Source: Myxococcales bacterium
GTDB lineage: Bacteria > Myxococcota_A > Polyangia > Haliangiales > Haliangiaceae
Reading direction: 5' to 3'
DNA: 64,000 nt
Assembly (NCBI GenBank): GCA_947483555.1
Contig: CANKMW010000007.1
Location: 62,001-126,000 of the forward strand
Shown here: piece after piece, positions 8,948 through 25,364 of the stretch
Layout: each line of letters opens with the position of its first letter
Numbering within the stretch: the stretch's first letter is position 1
Program-made: the position numbers and the translations under genes
Notes under the pieces: generated by a model
Told to the model about the DNA's origin: nothing
Database searches by the model: none
Seen by the model: only the letters and a program-made list of their open reading frames with translations

Positions 8948-10234
8948 ATGCGCAACCTTGTCCTCCTGGTCGCCATCGCCGTCGCCCCGTCGATCGTCGC
9001 CTGTGGCGAGGTCGTCCCGCTCGATCCCGACGCGGCCATCGACGCCCGGGAGGTCGACGCGGTGCCGGATCCCTGCGCCGCGGCCGCGCTGTCCGTCGAC
9101 GACTTCTTCCTGTGCCTGTCGCGCGCGGTGTGCACGGTCTACGAGGACTGCATCGGCTCCGATACCTCCCACATCAACTGCGACGACATCCCGATCAACG
9201 TGTTCGGTGACCTGCAGCCGACCGCCGCCAAGGTCGTCATCGCCGACGCCGTGGCCGCCGGCCGCACGCAGTGGGTCCCGACCGCGGCCAAGGCCTGCGT
9301 CGACATGCTCACCGGCCAGGGCTGTGCCCTCTTCAAGGGCAACAACGACGTGTTCGACCTGTGCGGCGCGCTGATCGGCTCGGTCACCAACGGCAGCCTG
9401 TGCCAGAACGACATCGAGTGCTCGACGCCGGGCGCCCAGTGCGTGCAGAACGCCGGCGGCGGCACCAACCAGTGCCTCGATTACACCTGCCGGGCGCCGG
9501 TCGCGGTCCCCAACATGTGCACCGCCGGCGCCTTCTGCCGGCCCCAGGACCACTGCGTCAACAAGCGCGTCGGGACCACCGACATCTCGTTCTGCTCGAC
9601 CGGCGAGGCCGGTCAGGCCTGCGACCGCGACGACGAGTGCGACGCCGGCAACTTCTGCAACGGCGGCCTCAACGACAGCACCGCCATGGGCATCTGCACC
9701 GCCGCCAAGGCTGCCGGCCAGACCTGCAAGACCGACGCGGAATGCACGGGCGAGCTGGCCTGCGTCGGCAACTTCGCCGCCATCAACGGCATCTGTCGCG
9801 ACGTCCGGCCGCCGAACTCGGTGTGCGACACCAACTTTCCGTACGCATGTCAGGGCCACCAGAACTGCGAGACCACGGCCGCGAACACCACCGGCACCTG
9901 CAAGCCGGCCGCCGATCTCGGGCAGGCATGCGGCGTCATCAATGGCATCCCCAGCTACTGCGGCTTCTTCATGAGCTGCGAGGGCGGGCTGTGCCGCGAG
10001 CCGGGCGCCATCGGCGATCCGTGCACGGCGTCGAACTTCTTCGGTGGTTTCTCGAACAATCCCAACGGCTGCAACCTGGGCCTGTTCTGCGATCGCGATC
10101 TCACCGGTCAGCCGGCCGGCACCTGCCGCGCCGCGCAGGTCGACGGCGCCCAGTGCGTGACCTCGCGCAACTGCGCCAGCGAGAACTGCACCAGCATGGT
10201 GTGCGCCGTGTACCCGACCTGCGACTTCCCGTGA
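8948..10234 (+). CDS. cysteine-rich (EGF/Dickkopf-like) lipoprotein
   Basis: This 428-residue protein has a clear lipobox (PSIVAC at residue 19) and then an Asp/Ala-rich linker. The mature protein has more than 30 Cys residues in spaced clusters such as CDRDDECDAGNFC, CKTDAECTGELAC and CVTSRNCASENC. These repeat the C-x(5,6)-C-x(4)-C pattern of Dickkopf/EGF-like extracellular modules that are common in Myxococcota surface proteins. It is probably an outer-surface, disulphide-stabilised protein; no catalytic motif is visible. A GACAAT box eight bases before the ATG could serve as a -10. It stands alone between tcdA and the carboxylase operon. Confidence 0.85.
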   Translation: MRNLVLLVAIAVAPSIVACGEVVPLDPDAAIDAREVDAVPDPCAAAALSVDDFFLCLSRAVCTVYEDCIGSDTSHINCDDIPINVFGDLQPTAAKVVIADAVAAGRTQWVPTAAKACVDMLTGQGCALFKGNNDVFDLCGALIGSVTNGSLCQNDIECSTPGAQCVQNAGGGTNQCLDYTCRAPVAVPNMCTAGAFCRPQDHCVNKRVGTTDISFCSTGEAGQACDRDDECDAGNFCNGGLNDSTAMGICTAAKAAGQTCKTDAECTGELACVGNFAAINGICRDVRPPNSVCDTNFPYACQGHQNCETTAANTTGTCKPAADLGQACGVINGIPSYCGFFMSCEGGLCREPGAIGDPCTASNFFGGFSNNPNGCNLGLFCDRDLTGQPAGTCRAAQVDGAQCVTSRNCASENCTSMVCAVYPTCDFP

Positions 10235-10248
10235 CTCTCGATCCGGGC

Positions 10249-10254
10249 TAGCTT
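10249..10254 (+). promoter_or_regulatory. TANNNT box for the peroxiredoxin/carboxylase operon
   Basis: TAGCTT ends six bases before the ATG at 10261. There is no Shine-Dalgarno sequence in between, consistent with a leaderless transcript for the whole operon. Confidence 0.5.
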
Positions 10255-10260
10255 CCCGCC

Positions 10261-10743
10261 ATGCCCAACGCTGGCGACCAGATCCCATCGATCACGATCA
10301 AGCAGGCCACCGCCGAGGGGCCCAAGGACGTCGACCCGGCGGCGCTGTTCGCCGGCAAGAGCGTGGTGATGTTCTCGCTGCCCGGTGCCTTCACGCCGAC
10401 CTGCTCCAACCAGCACTTGCCCGGCTACGTGGCCCGGCTCGGCGACTTCAAGGCCCGCGGTGTCGACATGGTGGTCTGCCTGGCGGTCAACGACGCCTGG
10501 GTGATGAAGGCGTGGGCCGAGGCCCACGGCGCGCTCGGCAAGATCGTGATGCTCGCCGATGGCAACGCCGCGTTCTCGAAGGCGCTCGGGATCGACGTCG
10601 ACCTCAGCGGGCCGGTCATGGGCCAGCGTTGCCGGCGTGGCTTGATCACGATCAAGGATGGCGTCATCCAGACCGTCGCGATGGAGGCGGCTGGCAAGTT
10701 CGAGGTCTCCGGCGCCGACGCGTGCCTCGTCACGCTCGCTTGA
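10261..10743 (+). CDS. peroxiredoxin, Prx5/hybrid-Prx5 type
   Basis: This 160-residue thioredoxin-fold peroxidase carries PGAFTPTCS with peroxidatic Cys48 and Thr45, and the conserved Arg in GQRCRRG. That motif and the length are typical of the Prx5 subfamily (redoxin domain), which reduces H2O2 and alkyl hydroperoxides with glutathione or thioredoxin. It has no signal peptide, so it is cytosolic. Its stop overlaps a TTG start (TTGA), placing it first in an operon with a lipoprotein and a biotin-dependent carboxylase. That arrangement suggests protection of thiol or acyl-CoA metabolism, which is inference. Confidence 0.92.
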   Translation: MPNAGDQIPSITIKQATAEGPKDVDPAALFAGKSVVMFSLPGAFTPTCSNQHLPGYVARLGDFKARGVDMVVCLAVNDAWVMKAWAEAHGALGKIVMLADGNAAFSKALGIDVDLSGPVMGQRCRRGLITIKDGVIQTVAMEAAGKFEVSGADACLVTLA

Positions 10744-11389
10744 TCGTCCGGCCGATCGCGTCGGCGCCGGCGGCCGCGCTGGCGCTGCTCATCGGCTGCC
10801 GCGATCGCTCGCCGCCCGCGCCGCCCGCGGGTCAGGCCGCGGGCCCCGCCGGCCTGGTCGCGTTCCTCGACGTGCGCCCCCGCAGCGGCCCGCCCTTCGC
10901 CGGCTGCCTTCCGACGCCGGACCGCTTCGATCGGCTGGTGACGCCGGCGTACCGCGGTGTCCGCGCTGGCGAGCTGGGTGGATTCGAAGCCGGGTGGCGA
11001 GGCGATGGCCCGGTGACGGCGCGCGTGCTGTACGCCGACGATCCGGCGGTCCCCGCCAGCCTGCGCCGGTCGCGCCCTTCGCTGCCGGTCGGCCGCCCGC
11101 CGCTGGTGGCCTTCATCGGCGACCAGGCGTTGCCGGCGCTGTTCGTCTTCGATCACGGCCGCTGGGTGTGCCTGGTCGACCTCGACGGCCACGTCGTGTC
11201 GCGACTCCCGACCGCGGCATGCCGCGCGGCGTACCAGCACAGCGGCGCCGGACGGTGCCTCGATCTGACCGCGCCGATCGCGACCGCCGCGCTCGCCGGT
11301 GACGGCGACGCGCTGTCGCGGCGCTGCGAGCTTCTGGTCCGCCACGGCTGTGGTAGCGTCGCCGCCGACGCGCCGACCGCGCTGCCGCC

Positions 11390-11393
<4 letters not shown>
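10740..11393 (+). CDS. putative lipoprotein in the carboxylase operon (TTG start)
   Basis: This is a 217-residue protein if translated from the TTG that overlaps the peroxiredoxin stop; no ATG or GTG precedes the signal. The N-terminus IVRPIASAPAAALALLIGC is a short lipoprotein signal with lipobox LLIGC. The mature region has pairs of Cys and no recognised domain. It ends with ATGA overlapping the biotin carboxylase gene. The coupling on both sides argues that it is a real gene despite the rare start. Function unknown. Confidence 0.65.
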
Positions 11394-12826
<1,433 letters not shown>

Positions 12827-12827
12827 C

Positions 12828-12941
12828 ATGTCGCTCGTCCCTCTCGTCCCCATCCCCCAGCGAGCGATCAGCGAGCGATCAACAATGACTCTGTGGGTTC
12901 GTGGTTCACTGTTGCGGTCCGGGGTTTTCTGGTTCTTCTAG
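12828..12941 (+). other. 37-codon leader-like ORF with duplicated start of the carboxyltransferase gene
   Basis: An ATG two bases after the biotin carboxylase stop opens 37 codons, [18 protein letters not shown]..., ending in TAG at 12939. Its first nine residues are identical to those of the carboxyltransferase that starts exactly 120 bases later, and 25 of 27 bases match (12828-12854 versus 12948-12974). Between them lies an 11-base tandem repeat, AGCGAGCGATC twice (12859-12880), and an AT-richer stretch. It could be a translated leader or the scar of an insertion or duplication; there is no evidence that it is a functional protein. Confidence 0.5.
12859..12880 (+). repeat. 11-bp tandem repeat in the carboxylase intercistronic insert
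   Basis: AGCGAGCGATC occurs twice without a gap inside the 120-base segment between the biotin carboxylase and carboxyltransferase genes. Confidence 0.85.
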
Positions 12942-12947
12942 GAAGTC

Positions 12948-14698
<1,751 letters not shown>

Positions 14699-14702
<4 letters not shown>

Positions 14703-15349
14703 CCGCGGCGGCACCCGGCGGCGGTGGCGCCGGCAGCGGCGGACGACGGCACGGACCGACGCTGGTCGCCGGCCTCGGCGCGCACCCCGACCCCCATCCG
14801 GCGCTCGACTGGATCGTGATGTGCAGCCCGGGGGTCGGCTGGTGGCGCGCCAGCGTGGCGCCGGGGCAGCTCGTGGAACCCGGCCAGCTGCTCGGCGAGC
14901 TGACGGTGCTCGGCGTGGTGATCCGCGTGGTGGCGCCGGCCGGCGCCCGCGGCCGCGTGGTGGCCGATGCCGATCAGGGTCGCGCGATCGCAGCCCAGGC
15001 CGGCAACCCGCTGCTCACCCTCGCGCGCGGCGACGCGGCCATCGAAGGCGCCACGGCAGCGCACGGCGCCGTCGCGACCACCGCGGCCGCCGGCCTCACG
15101 ATCCGCGCGCCGTCGAGCGGGCGCTTCTACGGCCGCCCCGCCCCCGGCAAGCCGGCGTTCGTGTCGGCGGGCGACGTGATCCGTGACGGCCACACGGTGT
15201 GCCTGCTCGAGGTCATGAAGACCTTCCACCGCGTCACCTACGGCGGCGACGGCCTGCCACCGCAGGCGCGGGTGGTGTCGGTCGCGGTCGCCGACGAGGC
15301 CGACGTCAACCGCGGCGACGTGCTGCTCGACCTGGAGGCGGTGTCGTGA
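14699..15349 (+). CDS. biotinyl carrier protein (two lipoyl-like halves)
   Basis: This is a 216-residue protein. The C-terminal half is a biotinyl domain: [10 protein letters not shown], then LLEVMKTFH with the biotin-accepting Lys at residue 174, then [16 protein letters not shown]. The N-terminal half (residues about 35-110: [28 protein letters not shown]) looks like a second lipoyl/biotinyl-type sandwich that lacks the Met-Lys, so only one site can be biotinylated. Classical AccB carriers have one such domain after an Ala/Pro linker. ATGA and GTGA overlaps link it to the carboxyltransferase upstream and the dihydroorotase downstream. Confidence 0.85.
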
Positions 15350-16704
15350 CCAGCGCCGGATTGCGCTTCGATCTGATCGTCCGTGGCGGCACGCTGGTGA
15401 CGCCCGGCGGTCGCATCCGCGCCGACGTCGGCGCCCGCGCCGGCCGCATCGCGGTCATCGGCGACCTCGGCGGCGCCACCGCGGCCCACACGTTCGACGC
15501 CACCGGGCTGCACGTGCTGCCGGGCGTGATCGACGCCCAGGTCCACTTCCGCGAGCCGGGGGCGACCCACAAGGAGGACCTGGCGACCGGTACCGCCGGC
15601 GCCGTGCTCGGTGGCGTGACCGCGGTGCTGGAGATGCCCAACACCGATCCGCCGACCACCACCGCCGCCGCGCTCGCCGACAAGGTCGCGCGCCTCAAGG
15701 GCCGCGCCCGCTGCGACGTCGGTTTCTTCGTCGGCGCCACCGCCGACAACGTCGCCGAGCTGGCCGAGCTGGAGACCTTGCCGGGCTGCGCCGGGATCAA
15801 GGTGTTCATGGGCAGCTCGACCGGCAGCCTGCTGATCGCCGACGACGAGACGCTGGCCGACGTGTTCGCCAGCGGCCACCGCCGGGTCGCCCTGCACGCC
15901 GAGGACGAGGACCGCCTGCGCGAGCGGCGGCCGATCGCGGAGGCCGCCGGCCACCCGCGCGCTCACCCCGAGTGGCGCGACGCCGAGACCGCGCAGCGCG
16001 CGACCTGGCGAGCGCTGGCGCTGGCCCGTCGCTTCGGCCGCCGCGTCCACATCCTGCACGTCACCAGCGCCGAGGAGCTCGACGTCCTCGACGAGTGCAA
16101 GGACGTGGCGACCTTCGAGATCCTGCCGCAGCACCTGACGCTGGTGGCGCCCGAGTGTTACGAGCGCCTGGGCACGCGGGCGCAGATGAACCCGCCGATC
16201 CGCGACCGCCGCCACCACGACGCCTTGTGGGACGCGGTCGGCTCGGGGCTGTGCGACATGCTGGCCACCGATCACGCCCCCCACACGCTCGAGGAGAAGG
16301 CGCGGCCCTATCCGCACAGCCCGTCGGGCATGCCGGGCGTGCAGACCATGGTCCCGGTGATGCTCGACCACGTCGCCGCCGGCCGGCTGACGCTGGAGCG
16401 GCTGGTCGATCTGGTCTGCGCCGGTCCGGCGCGAGTCTGGGGCCTGGCCGGCAAGGGCCGGCTCGCGGTCGGCTTCGACTGCGATCTGACGCTGGTCGAT
16501 CTGTCCGCGCGCCGGACGATCCGCTCCGCCGACATGGCGACCCGCTCCGGCTGGACTCCGTTCGACGGCATGGAGGTCACCGGCTGGCCGGTCGCGACCG
16601 TGGTCCACGGCCACGTCGTCATGCGCGACGGCCAGCTGGTCGGCGATCCGCACGGCCGCCCGCTGTCGTTCATCGAGACGATGGCGCCGACCTCACCGGC
16701 CTAG
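15346..16704 (+). CDS. pyrC: dihydroorotase-like amidohydrolase
   Basis: This 452-residue cyclic amidohydrolase would close carbamoyl-aspartate to dihydroorotate in pyrimidine synthesis. Motifs visible are VIDAQVHFREPG near residue 61, the ALHAED and HILHVTSAEE metal-site strands, NPPIRDRRH and ATDHAPHTLEEK. The first metal His of the usual DxHxH is Gln (Gln67); a DxQVHFREPG version is, as far as I know, normal in one bacterial dihydroorotase subgroup, so I do not call it inactive. It could also be a related hydantoinase or allantoinase. The GTG start overlaps the carrier-gene stop. A pyrimidine gene closing a biotin-carboxylase operon is unusual. CarB is encoded 38 kb away. Confidence 0.85.
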   Translation: MTSAGLRFDLIVRGGTLVTPGGRIRADVGARAGRIAVIGDLGGATAAHTFDATGLHVLPGVIDAQVHFREPGATHKEDLATGTAGAVLGGVTAVLEMPNTDPPTTTAAALADKVARLKGRARCDVGFFVGATADNVAELAELETLPGCAGIKVFMGSSTGSLLIADDETLADVFASGHRRVALHAEDEDRLRERRPIAEAAGHPRAHPEWRDAETAQRATWRALALARRFGRRVHILHVTSAEELDVLDECKDVATFEILPQHLTLVAPECYERLGTRAQMNPPIRDRRHHDALWDAVGSGLCDMLATDHAPHTLEEKARPYPHSPSGMPGVQTMVPVMLDHVAAGRLTLERLVDLVCAGPARVWGLAGKGRLAVGFDCDLTLVDLSARRTIRSADMATRSGWTPFDGMEVTGWPVATVVHGHVVMRDGQLVGDPHGRPLSFIETMAPTSPA

Positions 16705-16765
16705 CATCCGGCGCCGGCAAGATGCAGAACCTCGCGCCGCGGCAGCGATGGCGGCCTGCGTGCGC

Positions 16766-16771
16766 TATGTT
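16766..16771 (+). promoter_or_regulatory. TANNNT box before the lipoprotein/cytochrome pair
   Basis: TATGTT ends six bases before the ATG at 16778, the spacing shared with other starts in the window. Confidence 0.45.
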
Positions 16772-16777
16772 CGCGCG

Positions 16778-17359
16778 ATGAGAGCCGCCTTCGCACTCCC
16801 CGCGCTGTTTGTCCTCGCCTGCGGCAGCAAGACCGCCGCGCCGGCGGCCGGCAAGGATGCCATGATCGCTGACGCCGCCGCCGCCGCCACCGATGGTCCG
16901 GCGACCGATGCGCCGGCGATCGAGGCCACCGCGACCGCCGCTGCGGCCGCCGCTGCGGCAGGTGCCGTCGGCACCAGCGGCTACCCCGGCCTCGACTGGG
17001 GCGCCAGCCTGGACGCGCTGAAGGCCGCCTTCCCGAAGGCCGCCCCCGGCAGCGACAACCTGTCGATCGTCGGCCAGTACGAGGGCCGCGCCGCCATCAC
17101 CACCTTCGAGCTCAAGGGCGGCCAGCTGGCCCGCATCTCGGTGTCGTTCGAGGACAGCTTCCCGTCGATGGACGCGTGCGGCAAGACGTGGACCGCGATG
17201 CGCACCGCGCTCGACCCGAAGCTGGGCAAGAGCGTGGGCGACAACCTCGCCGCCACCTGGGAGTCGGCGACCTACGCCGTCACGCTGTCGTGCGACCCCG
17301 GCGACGAAGACGAGGGCGTGCTCAGCCTGAGCTACGCCCGACCGTCGCCGAGCGAATGA
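16778..17359 (+). CDS. Ala-rich lipoprotein of unknown function
   Basis: This 193-residue protein has a short signal peptide and lipobox VLAC (residue 16), then GSK and a long Ala/Asp/Thr-rich linker to about residue 75. The folded C-terminal domain (GLDWGASLDALKAAFPKA and onward) contains two Cys (DACGKTW and LSCDPGDED) that may form a disulphide. The fold looks like small extracytoplasmic alpha/beta domains, but I recognise no family. ATG 16778 is preferred over one ten codons upstream because it starts at the signal peptide and follows the TATGTT box. The stop overlaps the next ATG (ATGA). Confidence 0.75.
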   Translation: MRAAFALPALFVLACGSKTAAPAAGKDAMIADAAAAATDGPATDAPAIEATATAAAAAAAAGAVGTSGYPGLDWGASLDALKAAFPKAAPGSDNLSIVGQYEGRAAITTFELKGGQLARISVSFEDSFPSMDACGKTWTAMRTALDPKLGKSVGDNLAATWESATYAVTLSCDPGDEDEGVLSLSYARPSPSE

Positions 17360-18762
17360 TCCGGTCCATCGCGACCGTCGCGCTGGTGGCCGCCGCGGCC
17401 TGCGGCCCGCGCAGCGAGCCGGCTCGGGTCGCCCCGCTCGCACCGACGGCGGACGCCGATCGCGACGGCGGCGGGGTACCGGCCGAGCCGCAGCGACCCG
17501 GCGACCCGACGCGTGGCTGGCACGCCCTGATCGGCCGCGGCTATGTCGGATGTGGCGCCCCGCGCACGCTCTACGACCGCTTCGCCGGCGCGGCGCCCGC
17601 GGGGTGGCGCTTGCCCGGCCGCACCGGGCCCGGCGCCGAGCTGCCGTACTTCGCCAACGCGTACACCGCGCCCAGCGGCGTCGAGCTGGTCACCGCCAAC
17701 TGCCTGGGTTGCCACGCGTCGTTCCTGCGCGGCGAGCTGGTGATCGGGCTCGGCGACGCGTCCGCCGACTTCACGTTCGACGTCGGGCCGATGCTCGGCG
17801 CCGCCCGCCTGCTGGTCGCCGACCCGATCGCCAGGCAGGAGATGACCAAGCTGATCGATCGGGCGGCGACGCTGGCGCCGTACATGCGCACGCGCACCAT
17901 CGGCGCCAACCCCGCCGACCACATCGCCGCGGTCCTGTTCGCGCACCGCGATCCGGCCACCCTGGCGTGGTCCGACGAGCCGCGGCTCGAGCTGCCCGCG
18001 CCCGAGCCCATCCCGGTCGACGTGCCGGCGTGGTGGCTGCTCAAGAAGAAGACCGCGATGTTCCACACCGCCGCCGGCCGCGGCGATCAAGCCCGCATCA
18101 TGATGACCGCGTCGGTGCTGTGCGTGGATGACGTCGCCAGCGCGCGCGCCGTCGACGCGTACTTCCCCGACATCCGGGCCTTCATCCTGTCGCTCGAGCC
18201 GCCCCGTTACCCGGACCCGATCGACGGCGTGCTGGCGGCGCACGGGCGCACCACGTTCGAGCGCACCTGCGCCGCTTGCCACGGCACCTACGGCCCCGGC
18301 GGCCACTACGCGACCCGGGTGATCGCCCAGCGCGTGGTCGGCACCGATCCGCTGCTCGCCGAGCACGCCGGCCAGTTCGCGGCCCCGTTCGTGCGCTGGT
18401 TCAACAGCTCCTTCTACGGCGAGATCGCCCGCCTCGAACCCGGCGACGGCTACGTCGCCCCGCCGCTCGACGGCGTGTGGGCGACCGCACCGTATCTGCA
18501 CAACGGCTCGGTGCCGACGCTGGCCGCGCTGCTCGACAGCACCACGCGCGTCGCTCGCACCATGATCGGCCGCGGCCGCGACGCCTACGATCTCGACGCC
18601 GTCGGCTGGCGCAGCGACGCCGTCGAGGACGTCCCCGGGGTCGACCCGCGGTGGATCTACGACGCCAGCGTCGCGGGCTACTCCAATGCCGGCCACACGT
18701 TCGGCGACGACCTCACCGCCGCCGAGCGGCGCGCGGTGATCGAGTACCTCAAGACGTTGTGA
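17356..18762 (+). CDS. dihaem c-type cytochrome lipoprotein (peroxidase/RoxA-like)
   Basis: This 468-residue protein has lipobox AAAAC (residue 16) and two haem c sites, CLGCH at residues 116-120 and CAACH at 305-309. Its C-terminal [17 protein letters not shown] is the signature of the MauG/cytochrome c peroxidase/rubber-oxygenase group of dihaem enzymes. Such proteins act in the periplasm or on the outer membrane, using haem to reduce peroxide or to oxidise or cleave organic substrates; which one applies here is unknown. The start overlaps the preceding lipoprotein stop, so the pair is probably one unit. It converges on the S8 protease gene with only six bases between stops. Confidence 0.87.
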   Translation: MIRSIATVALVAAAACGPRSEPARVAPLAPTADADRDGGGVPAEPQRPGDPTRGWHALIGRGYVGCGAPRTLYDRFAGAAPAGWRLPGRTGPGAELPYFANAYTAPSGVELVTANCLGCHASFLRGELVIGLGDASADFTFDVGPMLGAARLLVADPIARQEMTKLIDRAATLAPYMRTRTIGANPADHIAAVLFAHRDPATLAWSDEPRLELPAPEPIPVDVPAWWLLKKKTAMFHTAAGRGDQARIMMTASVLCVDDVASARAVDAYFPDIRAFILSLEPPRYPDPIDGVLAAHGRTTFERTCAACHGTYGPGGHYATRVIAQRVVGTDPLLAEHAGQFAAPFVRWFNSSFYGEIARLEPGDGYVAPPLDGVWATAPYLHNGSVPTLAALLDSTTRVARTMIGRGRDAYDLDAVGWRSDAVEDVPGVDPRWIYDASVAGYSNAGHTFGDDLTAAERRAVIEYLKTL

Positions 18763-18768
18763 TCCGGG

Positions 18769-20340
<1,572 letters not shown>

Positions 20341-20739
20341 CGAGATCTCCTGGTTGCGAGCACGACGATCGCCTCTACAGGATGCGTGCCACCCATCGAC
20401 GGCCGGGCACCGAGGTCACCGCGCCGCCACCGCACGCTCGCTGCTGGCACCCGCCGGACCGCGATGAACCAAGTGGCTGGCGTTCCGTCCGCCGCCCGTG
20501 ACGTGCTGTCACGTCGGCGAGGAATTGCGCCGCGGCGATAACGTGTCCGGTGTCCAGACACTGTGTGCTGACCGAGGCTCGCCACCCATCGCCACGTCGG
20601 TCGCCGGCTGTCCGGACCTGACCGCGGATCTCCACCGGCCGCGTGTGCGATGGCAGCGCCGTGGTCGCCGGACAGGGATCGAATCCCCAGGGCTGCAAAC
20701 CAAGGTTTACGCGTCGATGTGGTCGCGTAACCTACGGCG
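20341..20739. other. 400-base intergenic region with small inverted repeats
   Basis: No credible gene was found on either strand; the open frames have poor codon bias. It holds two short palindromes, CGTGAC-N5-GTCACG (20497-20513) and GTGTC-CA-GACAC (20550-20561). Both are of the size of regulator half-sites and lie upstream of the protease gene. A ribosome site for the protease lies at its left end. Confidence 0.5.
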
Positions 20740-21749
20740 CTACGCCAGCAACGGCTGGCCCATGGTCTCGGCCAGGCTGGTCCGGATCGACTTGATCGTG
20801 CTCGCGGCCAACCCGCGGGCGATGAACACCAGCCGGGTCCGACGATCGTCATCGGGCCACGCCGGTAACTGGCGCGCCGGGTGGATGACGTGCTGCACGC
20901 AGTCGATCACGACCGGCGCGGCCTCGCCGACCGCGTTGACCAGACCCTTGACGCGCAACAGCGTGGGGCCGTGCATCTGCGTCATGATCGCCAGCCACAG
21001 GCCGAGCGGCCCCATCCGCACCGGCTCGGCGAAGCAGACCGTGAACGTGGTGATGAAGCCGTGCACGCCGGGCCCGCGGGTCGCGGCGTCGACCCAGGCG
21101 GCGTCGGGCGCCGGCGCCAGCAAGACGTCGGGTTCGATCACCCCGTGCGCCGCGTGCACGATCGCGGCCGCGGCGTTCCTGACCCGCAAGGCCGCCGCGA
21201 GCGCCTCGAGCTCCGCGGCGCTGGCGAGGTCGGTCTTGGTGATCACCAGCCGGTCGGCGAGCGCCACCTGGGCCACGGCCTCGGGCTGCTTGGCCAGCGT
21301 GGTCAGCCCGAGCGAGCCGTCGACCGCGGTGACCACGGCGCCGGCCCGATAGGCGCGCGCCACCAGCGGATGCTGGACCAGGGCCGCGACCACGCCGGCC
21401 GGATCGGCCAGGCCGGTGGTCTCGATCAGCGCCCGTTCGAAGGGCGAGATGTCGCCGCGCGCCGCCTGGGCCGCCAGCTCGAGCAGCGCCCGGACCAGAT
21501 CACCGGCGACCGCGCAGCACACACACCCGGAGCCGAGCACGACGGTGTCACCGCGCACGTCGCGCACCAGGTGATGGTCGATCGCGATGGCGCCGAGCTC
21601 GTTGATGAGCACCGCCGTGCGCGCCAGCTCCGGTCGCCGCACCAGGGCCGCCAGCAACGTGGTCTTGCCGGCGCCGAGGAAGCCGGTGAGCACCGTCACC
21701 GGGACCCCGACCGTCACCGGGACCCCGACCGGGCCGTGGACCGGACCGG

Positions 21750-21753
<4 letters not shown>
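20740..21753 (-). CDS. CobW/G3E-family GTPase (metal chaperone type)
   Basis: This 337-residue protein has Walker A GFLGAGKTTLL near residue 24, the metal-binding GCVCC motif of COG0523 proteins, a Mg/Walker B region ALIETTGLADP and TKTD for guanine. The C-terminal CobW_C region ends MGQPLLA. These GTPases deliver Zn, Co, Ni or Fe to client enzymes; the metal is not predictable here. The N-terminus holds an exact 18-base tandem duplication coding GVPVTV twice. The ATG at 21753 overlaps the helicase stop (ATGA), so both should be translated from one message. No zinc-uptake-regulator box was recognised. Confidence 0.88.
21692..21727 (-). repeat. 18-bp exact tandem duplication in the CobW gene
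   Basis: Two identical 18-base units (21692-21709 and 21710-21727) code GVPVTV-GVPVTV just before the Walker A loop. One copy would restore the usual short N-terminal strand, so this is a recent slippage event or start-region extension. Confidence 0.85.
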
Positions 21754-23918
<2,165 letters not shown>

Positions 23919-24041
23919 CGCCGGACAGTGCCACGAGTATGCCGCCGCTGTCAGGCTCGGCCGAGGAGCTTCACGAGCAACTCTCGTCGGTGGCAAGGGT
24001 CAGCTTGCCCATCAGCGGAGGGGGCCCGACGGGGCCGTGAG

Positions 24042-25364
24042 TCAGAGGACGTCGTCGCCCGGCTGGAACACCGGGACCTGCGTCGTGCGCCACGCTCGGA
24101 GCTCCGCGTCGTCGACCCACAGGAGTCCGTCGTCGGTCCACTCGCGAAACCGCGCGACCGATGCGCCGGGCACGCCCTCGCTGCGGCCCGAGGCGAGCTG
24201 GAAGTCCCATCCGTGATGCGGGCAGACCAGCCGATCCTCCTCGACGACGGCGTCGGTGAGGGGCGCGTTGCGATGGGGACAGCGTCCGTGGAGGACGTGG
24301 ATCGTGTCGCCGATCCGGACGGCGACCACCTCGACCTCGGCGGCGACGAATCGTCTCGGCACGCGCGGCTCGAGCTCGCTCACACGGGCCAGCGCCCAGC
24401 GGCCGTCGCGCTCGAACAGGGCCGGCTGCGGCGGTGAGGTGTCGGACGCGGGTGCCGGGCGGTGGGGGCAGCGGCCGGGCGACGCCACGACCCGCACCGC
24501 GTCGTCGAGCAGCACCCTCGCGTAGCGCTCCTGGGCGGTGCGCGCGAGCTCCCGCAGGGTCCGCTCCACCTCCGGGATCCCGAGCCGCTGGGCCATCTTC
24601 ATGTTGGTCTGGGCGATCCGCTCGAACAGCGGGTTGCGGCGCGGCCGCGCCAGGAAGGCCGCGACGTGATCCGGATCGACGTACTCGGTGTCGCCGGTTC
24701 GTCCTGCGTAGAGGCGCTCGATCGCGTCGAGTCGGACCCACTGGATGGTCGGATCCGGCGTGCGGCGAAACAGCGGGATCAGCGCGAACGGGTTGGTGGT
24801 CGTGTAGCGCAGCGCGGGGTGGAGCGGCGCGACCGCGAAAACGTCGTGCCCGCCACCGACCCCCGCGCGGAGCACCTCGTTGCCCGCGGCGGTCGCCTCG
24901 TGGCAGAACCGGATCCACGCCTCGGCGGAGACCTCGATCATCGGCACGATGACCTGGATGACGAGCTTGCTCGGGTCGCGGGCCGCCTCGTGGATCCGCG
25001 CGAGGAACGGCGCGAAGTCGGCGGTGTCGGCGTAGTGCACGAGGCGCAGGGTCTGCGCACGCTGGCGGCCGCCGCGCGAGAACGGGCAGAACGAGTGCGG
25101 CTCGAGGAACGTGTCGAGGTAGCGGTCGTTGCTCTCGAGCACGGCGATCTCGAGCGCGCGCCGCGTCTCGGTGGGGATCGGCGGGAGCGCGTCGAACGGG
25201 AGCCTCGGCGGCGGACATGGCGCGCGTGGGCGTCCGCGGCACGACATCGTGGCGAGGATCGCCCGCAGGCGCTGCAGCTCCGCCGTCGCGTCGTCCGGCA
25301 CGTCGCCCGCGGCCGCGGCCACGAGAGCCCGAGGCGCCGACGGCGGATCTGACGGGTGGCTCAT
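24042..25364 (-). CDS. DUF1415-like domain fused to a Rieske [2Fe-2S] domain
   Basis: This is a 440-residue protein. Residues about 80-260 resemble the DUF1415 family: SFCPFSRGG, then FHPALRY-like APLHPALRYTTTNPFALIPL and PTIQWVRLDAIERLY. Residues about 320-440 form a Rieske domain with CPHRNAP and CPHHGWDFQ, the two Cys-x-His pairs that hold a [2Fe-2S] cluster, followed by an AELRAWRTTQ tail. DUF1415 has no settled function and I do not know this fusion from standard families. There is no signal peptide, so it is cytosolic. It is divergent, across 170 bases, from the HzsA-like multihaem gene. The ATG at 25364 avoids an Arg/Trp-rich extension. Confidence 0.75.
   Translation of the reverse strand: MSHPSDPPSAPRALVAAAAGDVPDDATAELQRLRAILATMSCRGRPRAPCPPPRLPFDALPPIPTETRRALEIAVLESNDRYLDTFLEPHSFCPFSRGGRQRAQTLRLVHYADTADFAPFLARIHEAARDPSKLVIQVIVPMIEVSAEAWIRFCHEATAAGNEVLRAGVGGGHDVFAVAPLHPALRYTTTNPFALIPLFRRTPDPTIQWVRLDAIERLYAGRTGDTEYVDPDHVAAFLARPRRNPLFERIAQTNMKMAQRLGIPEVERTLRELARTAQERYARVLLDDAVRVVASPGRCPHRPAPASDTSPPQPALFERDGRWALARVSELEPRVPRRFVAAEVEVVAVRIGDTIHVLHGRCPHRNAPLTDAVVEEDRLVCPHHGWDFQLASGRSEGVPGASVARFREWTDDGLLWVDDAELRAWRTTQVPVFQPGDDVL

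Noticed and set aside
20660..20710. A TTCGAAT-like T-loop sequence suggesting a tRNA
   Set aside because: The putative T-stem has mismatches on both strands and no acceptor, D or anticodon arms could be laid out around it.
23919..23996. N-terminal extension of the helicase to 23996
   Set aside because: The 26 extra residues are Arg/Pro-rich without family character, and the ATG at 23918 directly precedes the conserved region.
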